DNA of 64,000 nucleotides from Colius striatus (lineage: Eukaryota > Chordata > Aves > Coliiformes > Coliidae): assembly GCF_028858725.1 (NCBI RefSeq), contig NC_084760.1, positions 95,353,867-95,417,866 of the forward strand, given 5' to 3'. A model generated the notes under the pieces. That model made no database searches, was not told the DNA's origin, and was given only the letters and a program-made list of their open reading frames with translations. The position numbers and the translations under genes were made by a program. This document shows, piece by piece, positions 9,439 to 64,000 of the stretch (the first letter of the stretch is position 1; the number at the start of each line of letters is the position of its first letter).

Positions 9439-11255
9439 AATTGAACAACAAATCTTATTACTAAAGTGCTTGTTTTGATCTGAACAAGGAAAAGTAGGAA
9501 AAACTACTGAGAGTGTCTTCTACATAATTCTAAAATTAAATGTGAAACATGCCCTATTACAGAGCTTGGGTGCTTCTGCTAAATACATCAGGGAAGTTAC
9601 TGGACTGCGCTGAATGTACCTCCAATGTCACAGATCACCAGTATTCCTTCTGCCCTTCAACAAGGTGGTAGCTGACATGTATATGTTACTGTGTTGGATG
9701 TTGCAATGTAGGCAACAACTGTTCCCTTGGATCTTCCAGTATCTGGGGCCATGAACTTACATTTGTGTGCTGAACTGCTGTAGCCCCTATGTTTTATTAA
9801 ATTTCTCTAGAGTCTACAGTATGTTTTGAGGAGCGCAGACACGGGCATTGATTAGGTTTGTCAAGTTGCTGCTGCTGCTGCTAAGCAGGGAATTTACCAC
9901 AGTGCTCTGCAGCCTCTTCAGGGAGCTTTGTCAGTGACAGTATCGGTGGAGCAATCTCTCCCTCTGCCTCTATATGTCACTCCCTTTTTCCCCAGGTACA
10001 CGGGTGGTCTGTTGAGGTACGATGAATTTCATACAGTTTTGTAATCTGTTAAACTAAGCCTAGTTTTCAGTAAGCTTGGGTTTTGATGAATCGTGTATTA
10101 TTGTCTTCCCCAATTCTTCACACTGTGTACCCTATACTTTGCCATTCCTTTCTTCTCCAAGACTATAAACCTATTGTTTCTTCCCTTTCTTCTCTTCCTA
10201 CTCTCCCCATCCCCATTTCATATCTTACTTTTGGCCTGTGGAATGGAAATAGATGATGTGTGCTGTGGCGGGGATGGAGTTACACATATGTTGATTTAAC
10301 TGGCTGGTATGTACCTGCTGTGTGGCCTGGATCTTGTCCCAGTAGGATAGTTTGAAAATCGTTTTCTCCTTACTTTTCCCATAGTAGAGGAAGGCATTTA
10401 GATCCTTTTCAATTGTTTTACCTAATGGAGCTCTTCATGTTAGTTTCACAAGCTTGGTGTCTCTAATACAGTCTTCTTCAATGTCAGATTTTACTGAAAT
10501 TAGACAAGAGGTTAGAAAACCACAGCTTACAGAAATTAATTAAAACACATTTGATAGTTTAACTAAACAAGCCCACAACTGAAGAGATAGTACTATATCG
10601 GTTACCATAGTACAAACGTGATGCTTCTCAGCTCTCAAAATGGTGATCAGTAAAAGACTTTCCATATTTTGATCTTCTAGATAGTTTTATTGACCTTTCT
10701 TTTGGTTTTGTTCTCTTTTGTTTACTAAACACTGCACTTGTGCAACAGTCCTACTGCATAAAAGTTATTTACGGGGAAGTGGAAAAGGATGGAAGGGGAC
10801 AAGAGTTGAGAAGCTAGGGTATCAGCATCCTGCAGCTTTATTGTGTTTTATAGGGTTTTTTTAACAGCTAGAGGAGATGTGCTGAAATGAAAAATAAAAA
10901 AGCCACTGAGATAGTCAACTTTCCACATATACATGCAGTGTTTCTTCTCATGTATAGGGCTGCTTTGAACTATTGGCAAATATTATTGCTACTGAAAAAT
11001 AAAATTAATTAACTTTCTTCTGTGAAGGGGTTTTAAAATCTAAAGTTCTACACAAAGCTGTGATACCACGTTCCCTCCCTTTTAACGTAATGTCAATGGT
11101 GATAAATGATATGAATGGCAGACCGAAGATTTAGTAAATAGAGACCGAATAAGTTGATTTCACAGAGAGGAGATGGACACAAACTGTATAAGAAACCTTA
11201 GCAATAATATTTATCTCGGTGTCTATGTACGACATAGGAAAACACTGTTTGTATA

Positions 11256-11336
11256 GGTTGACCAGCTTCTGCAGGGGGGTTGGACTAGATGATCTCTAAA
11301 GGTCCCTTCCAGCTCTACCATTCTATGATTCTGTGA
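11256..11336 (+). mobile_element. CR1 LINE, 3'-end fragment of about 80 bp
   Basis: Contains GTTGGACTAGATGATCTCTA, AAGGTCCCTTCCAGCTC and CATTCTATGATTCTGTGAT, the last bases of a CR1 element. This is a severely 5'-truncated insertion. Confidence 0.9.
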
Positions 11337-13439
11337 TAGGTGAGTGCAAATATATTATGTCCTCATGAATTACTACACTAACATATATATATATTAGCTT
11401 TTATTAGTGCTGAGCAAAATGGAATAAATGTTTATGCAAAGGCAATGAGAAACTTTTTAGAAGAGGGTATGGAAATAACATATTTGAGAAAGCATGACCA
11501 ATAAAGTCTATACAACTTTCTTCCAAAGACCTAACTAATTCCTAGGTGTAGTTTCCACAACTACAAAATGAAAGGTCAGTCTTGTGTACGTAGGATCTGT
11601 TGACAGTAGCATGTTCATTGCCCTCCTGAACAACCATAGCAAGTTTGGTAAGAGAACCATGTTTATTTATATCCTCACCTGCTGGACTTTGATTGCTGTA
11701 ATATAAAATGACTTTGGATTACAGACTGCTTGAAATAGCCCGGAAAATATTCTGAGAGACTAAAAGTGCTCATAGCTCTGTTGCCCCACTTTACACCTGC
11801 TAGTTACCAAATTCTAGCAGTTCACAGGAGAGGCTGTTGTCTGGTATTACAAGGGTCTATCGCAGGGCACACAGGTACTCAGGCACGCTGGAGGAATGCC
11901 TCTCATGTTGGGGATAGTTGGGCCCATCCCCACAGAGTTTTATGAGCTTTGTCCTCCTCATCCTAGCAGTGACATACAGTGGCAGCCTTATGCAAGGGAG
12001 AGGATGCTAGATACAAAGGAGGAGGTGTGTAATGTTATAGGTAACACTTAACCAGCTTATACCATGTAAAAACATCACGAATGTAAGAGGTTGTTTTTTT
12101 CTAACTCCTAAATGCACGGCAGGATCCTTGTGCATTCAAGTGCCTGCAAAATCAAGTCTAGCCATACCAAATTGGTCTGAGTGAAAAAGTGCATACAAGA
12201 AAGTTAAAAGGTTGTGGCTTCACAGCCACATTTTCTGTTTTCAAATTTACATGAAATAAATATTCCTGTCTTGTTAAGTCTCTGCTGCATTGTATGTGTG
12301 TACTCATATGTCCATACATACATACACACACATTGGTCTCACATGAAATTTTCTGATGACATCCCCACCAACTTGGAAGCATGAATGCTGCCATGGATCA
12401 CACTTGTATACTAATTAACTTTTGGTGAAAAAAAAGGTTATTTTTTCTTTCTGTAGAATGATTAGAGGACACATATTTTCCTAACTGAAAAGCCATTGCA
12501 ACTTTTCTGTATATGCAAGTTATGCATAAGAAGACAACAAAATTTATAAAGGTCTAGATTAGCATTCATTTTCCATCTGCCATGACTGTAACAATTACAG
12601 CCATCTTCTCATTTCTATCGTTCCTGCGTTCCTGGTAGGCATGGGAGAAGTCAGGAAGTGTTCTGTTAGCAACAGCACAGTGAAGCAAAGGAGGCTGGAA
12701 AGGGAGATATGGTCCCCATTGCCTCAACCTCAGATGCAGCAAAGAAACTGGCACAAGCTCAGAGGAAAGGTAATGGATCCAGTGATGTCTTGTGCAAGAG
12801 ATATCACAATGTAAAAGCTTTTTCACGGACTGTGGCCACCATGCTAAGAGCATTAGCGGATGTTTTGGGTGGTGGCACTCTGTAAATGGAAGCCTGTAAC
12901 TCAGCAGAGCTGCCTTGAGCAAACTGCTAAATGAAAAGGTGTAGCCAGCTCAAGGAGAGAGAAGGAAGCGCTGCAATTACAGCTTAGCAGATAATTATCT
13001 CTTTTGAAGGTGGTAATGAAGTCCCTGGAGCCCACCTCCTTTCCAGCTCTTTGAAGGGACACTTTTTTTCCTTCTTGTCCTGTCTTCTGCCTTACCTGTA
13101 GTTATTGGACAATCACTCCCAGCTATTTGTAATATATGTTTCCAGCTGAAACCACCTCTTTGCAAGCCTGCCTGACATTAGAGTGCCTTCAGATGGCTAT
13201 GTATGTGCTAAATGACAATCACTTAGGCTGAATTTTCCTATGTGAGCATTGCCACAAGCAAACACTTTTGGAAGAGGGAAATATCACATCAGATAGTTTG
13301 TCTGCTTCTGGAAAAAAGGTTAAGAAAAGTACACTTACTCATATTTAATATCAATCCAACTGCCCTGCCAGGGCAATGCCACTTTTACATTTGTTACGGA
13401 GAAAAAGAGGCAATGGGCTCTGTGTGACAGCCCTGTAAC

Positions 13440-13975
13440 TCGGGCTGTGGTACAGCTCTTGCCTTCTGCCAGCCTACGAAGCTCCTGGGCACGCTGAGCC
13501 CCGCGGGCCACCCCGCTCCCGGGCACGTGTTGCACTCTCTTCCTCACGGAGGCAGCGGAGTGAAGCACCTCAGCATGGCTGCCTGCAGCTCCCTTCCTCT
13601 TCTGGGAAGGCCTTTGGTGACCGTGTGCCTGCGCGTTTCGGCTTGGCCGTGAGGTCGCACGTAAACGCACGACACCTCTAATCGCACGTGTTTCGGCGTC
13701 GCCGAGCCCTTGCCCCGCTGACAGCCGACCACCGGTAGGCCGCAGCTCGCCCCGCTGGGCCCTGACGGCCCCGGCGTTGCCATGGCAGCGGACGGAGCGC
13801 GGGAAGGCCCAACCAGTGTCCCCCCGCGCCCGCAACGCGACGCCGCCGGAGAGGGGCGGGGCGGGCGTGACGCGCGGCGCGAGCTCCTCGGCGATTGGCT
13901 GGCGCCGGGCGGCGCGCGCGCGCCGGGGGCGGCTGGGAGGGCGCGCTGCGGCCGGTGGCGGGAGGCGGTGGCAGC
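13440..13975 (+). promoter_or_regulatory. MSH2 CpG-rich promoter
   Basis: CpG density rises from about 13440 and continues through exon 1 to about 14420. Close to the start codon are overlapping GC boxes (GGGGCGGGGCGGG, 13853-13865), an inverted CCAAT box (ATTGG, 13894-13898) and GC-rich E2F-like TGGCGCCGGGCGGCGC just after it. There is no TATA box. This layout fits a housekeeping repair gene. The binding sites are motif matches only. Confidence 0.7.
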
Positions 13976-61598
<47,623 letters not shown>

Positions 61599-64000
61599 GT
61601 AAGACTCTGTAAATGGTGAACAGGATAAACTTTATTTCATCCTGAGAGCAGAAGAAAATGTAATGGAAAAAACCATACAATTTCATGATGTTCTCCAGGC
61701 TTATGGTTTATAATTGACATGTTCTTCTCTGTCCATAGAGAGTATGTATGGCAGGAGCTCTGACCATGTGTGAACACAGTTGGTGATGTTGTTGTTGTTT
61801 GTTAAGACTTCTAGGTTATTTCTGCCACTCTAGGAAGTGCTTTTGAGGTCTATCCCTTTTTATTTTTTAAAGAGCAGAGAGAAGGATTTAAAAAGTTATT
61901 TTCTGTTTTCAGAAGTCAGCCATTTTAACCTTCTGATAGAAAAGTCATGTCCCTTGCACTCATTTATTTTATAAAAACAGTTTAAGTTTTATGTGCTGGC
62001 AGTTTTTCATAACGTCTGCTTCATTGTAGTAAGGCTTAGTCACTGAAGAAAGATGTTGCCCAATTTATGCAGTAGTTTGATATAGGAAAAATCATATGTT
62101 TTGTTTTTAACAAATGGCATTATAGTAAAATAACAAGTAACCTGTTAATGTAAGATAAGTCAGTTCTATTTAACTGCTTTAGTGAATGCAGTTATTCCTT
62201 TTGGTATTAAATTAGCCAAGCTTTAATTGGACATACATTTCATTTGTTAACCACAATAAGCAGTTCCTCCTGTTTCGTGGTATCTACATTTGTTCTTGCT
62301 CCCCTCAGCAGAAGCCTGTATTTATGCTACATAAAGCAGGGCTGTGTAACTGTGGCTTGCAAGGTGTGGTTATTTATGACATTCTAATTTAGATGTAAAC
62401 TCTACAGTGATTTTGTTGTTCCTGTAAGAGGCTTTCAGTTGTGTTGCCAAACTTTGGACAGAGATTTTGATTTAAAATGTGAGCAGAGTACTGTTGGTGC
62501 TGTGTTTTCACTTTAAAATACCTCTTTGCTTTTCCTATTCTGAGTTCCACAATGAAGAAATGAGTTAGATGACACTCGGATGGATAGAACATGGTTAATA
62601 CAGAACACTGTGGCGATACTGTATCTGGTCAACAAGTTAGCTTTTAGAATGATTTTTGTCTTAAATAAGGAATAACTATTTCAAGAGTTAGGCTACTGTC
62701 TTTACTAAAATAATGCCTAAGTATCATCCATCCTTGTTAAAGCTAAGGAGCTAGTCCTTGCCTCATATCTTGGGTCTTAGAGACTGATGTTTACTTTTGT
62801 CTTTTTAGTTTAGGATTTAATCTTACCGGTACAGTTGCTGAAATTCATTCACATTTTAAAAACTGTTTAGTCACGTTGACACAATGCCAAATACATGCTT
62901 TCACTTGCCTGGTTCATCATAATAACAATGCTTTTCATGATCAGTGCATATTCATTATATGTATTTATTATCCTGGTATTCTCTCCAATATTTCCTGATT
63001 ACTTTAGCTAATTTAGGACTTTTCAGTTTATTCCTGGCATATATTTTTCAGACATAAAGGCTTTTTTTTCTTTTAACTCTTTGTCCTTTTCATTTGAGAT
63101 CTTTATTCTTTAGAAGTGGCGTGTCTGTTCATGCACTTTTCCAAGGCAATACCCAGGCTTTGCTTCTGAGGATTAGTCCAAAGTGCTGTGGTCCTGATTT
63201 CCCAGATAAGGCAGCATCTGTGGTTCTTTCGTAGTTGTCTGTTTCCCATTTGATCCACCACATATTGAGCTCTTTCCACCCAAGTGGAAGTTCAGAGCCC
63301 TCTGAATGTTATTCTCAAGTCAGTGCTTAAAATACAGTTTAGTGTGGCTAGGGACTGAAGACAGCTATAGTTGTAAATCGCTACAAGTGTAGCAATTCAA
63401 CTCAAGAGGTGTGGCCAGCAGGTCAAGGGAGATTGAGCTCCCTCTCTACCCTGGTGAGGCCTCATGTGGAGTCCTGTGTCCAGTTCTGGGCCCCGCCCCT
63501 GCTTTTGTGGTTCTTTTTTTTTTTTTTTCTTTTTAAAAATGTGTATTAACTCACCCATTCTGGTCCTGGTGAAAACTCTGAGAGCCTGGTTTTGTATTTT
63601 TCTTCAATCAATTTTGCCATTTTTAGTCATATGCACAGTTTCTTTTCTGTGGTGTCTTTTTGGTCCATTTTCTTGGAAGTGCCTTTAAGCATAGAGTCAC
63701 AGTATTTTGCATCTATCTTATTCAAATGTGTCAGGTGAGATACAGCATTATGAAATCGTCATCTTAAAATACCTGGTCCCAAATTGAGTGTCTTTCAGAT
63801 AAGTTTTTGCATTTAGAATTGTGTGCTTTTCCTTTTGGAAGAGTGATGTAGCTCAGGCAAGGATGTGAGTATAGGCCGCTGGGATACAGCTGTGTTGTGA
63901 AACAAGTAACAAGTTTCACATCATTTGAAATGTGTAACTAAATGTGAAATACATGACAAGAAACTTTTTTGCAGTATTCGTGGTCTTCATGGCTCAAGAC
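61599..64000 (+). other. MSH2 intron 14 (start only)
   Basis: At least 2402 bp. Exon 15, whose product should begin VCDQSFGIHVAEL, does not occur before 64000. A CR1 piece lies at 63403-63497, followed by a 15-T run near 63514. Nothing else is recognised. Confidence 0.82.
63403..63497 (+). mobile_element. Short internal CR1 LINE fragment
   Basis: AAGAGGTGTGGCCAGCAGGT, AGGGAGATTGAGCTCCCTCT, CTGGTGAGGCCTCATGTGGA and CCAGTTCTGGGCCCC match a CR1 coding stretch upstream of the 3' UTR. Both ends are missing. Confidence 0.75.

Larger units (their letters stand above)
7931..13439. other. EPCAM-MSH2 intergenic region
   Basis: About 5.5 kb without a supported gene. It holds a long CR1 piece (8600-9438), a short CR1 3' end (11256-11336), a small TA-dinucleotide run near 11384 and a CTG run near 9870. 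Small ORFs here have no recognisable domains, and those at 8634-9091 are CR1 sequence. Confidence 0.75.

Noticed and set aside
11380-11395. TA-dinucleotide run as a functional element
   Set aside because: Only about six units long, an ordinary microsatellite.
63963-64000. Acceptor-like TTTTTTGCAG near the right edge as MSH2 exon 15
   Set aside because: The following codons do not match VCDQSFGIHVAEL, so exon 15 lies beyond the window.

Overview
This is vertebrate, almost certainly bird, nuclear DNA. It carries two spliced protein genes on the + strand in the order EPCAM then MSH2, each starting in a CpG-rich promoter block. The bird assignment rests on many CR1 LINE fragments, several ending in the CR1 3' signature (…TTGGACTAGATGAT…, then CATTCTATGATTCTATGA), and on LTRs with TGTC(C/R)TGGTTT…AAACCAYGACA-type ends. 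I assign these from memory of avian repeat families; I could not search a database. The species cannot be named from the sequence.

Layout. 1-1400: no supported gene, but minus-strand poly(A) signals and a possible antisense terminal exon. 1440-2870: CpG-rich EPCAM promoter and first exon. 2298-7454: EPCAM, 9 coding exons, 307 codons, poly(A) signal at 7910. 7930-13440: intergenic, with one long and one very short CR1. 13440-14500: CpG-rich MSH2 promoter and exon 1. 13976 to beyond 64000: MSH2 exons 1-14. The frame stays open through all 14 exons, for 822 codons plus one base. Exons 15-16 lie past the right edge. Intron 6 (about 17.5 kb) is the largest. Introns 1, 6, 7, 8, 9, 10 and 14 carry CR1 pieces, and introns 6 and 9 also carry LTRs.

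Function. EPCAM is an epithelial type I membrane glycoprotein with a cysteine-rich N-terminal domain, a thyroglobulin type-1 domain and a short cytoplasmic tail. MSH2 is the MutS homologue that pairs with MSH6 or MSH3 to recognise DNA mismatches. They do not work together biochemically. The shared orientation and short gap matter because, in humans, deletion of the EPCAM 3' end lets transcription run into and silence MSH2.

No new gene system was found. The observations most worth checking are a 1331-bp LTR-like element with a perfect 5-bp target duplication and an internal 266-codon repeat-containing ORF (50519-51849), a perfect 19-bp inverted repeat in MSH2 intron 6 (32728-32780), a 24-bp tandem duplication at the EPCAM intron 3 acceptor, and a possible antisense terminal exon upstream of EPCAM. 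All coordinates were read by eye. Exon boundaries were checked by frame continuity, GT/AG sites and comparison with remembered human protein and exon lengths.
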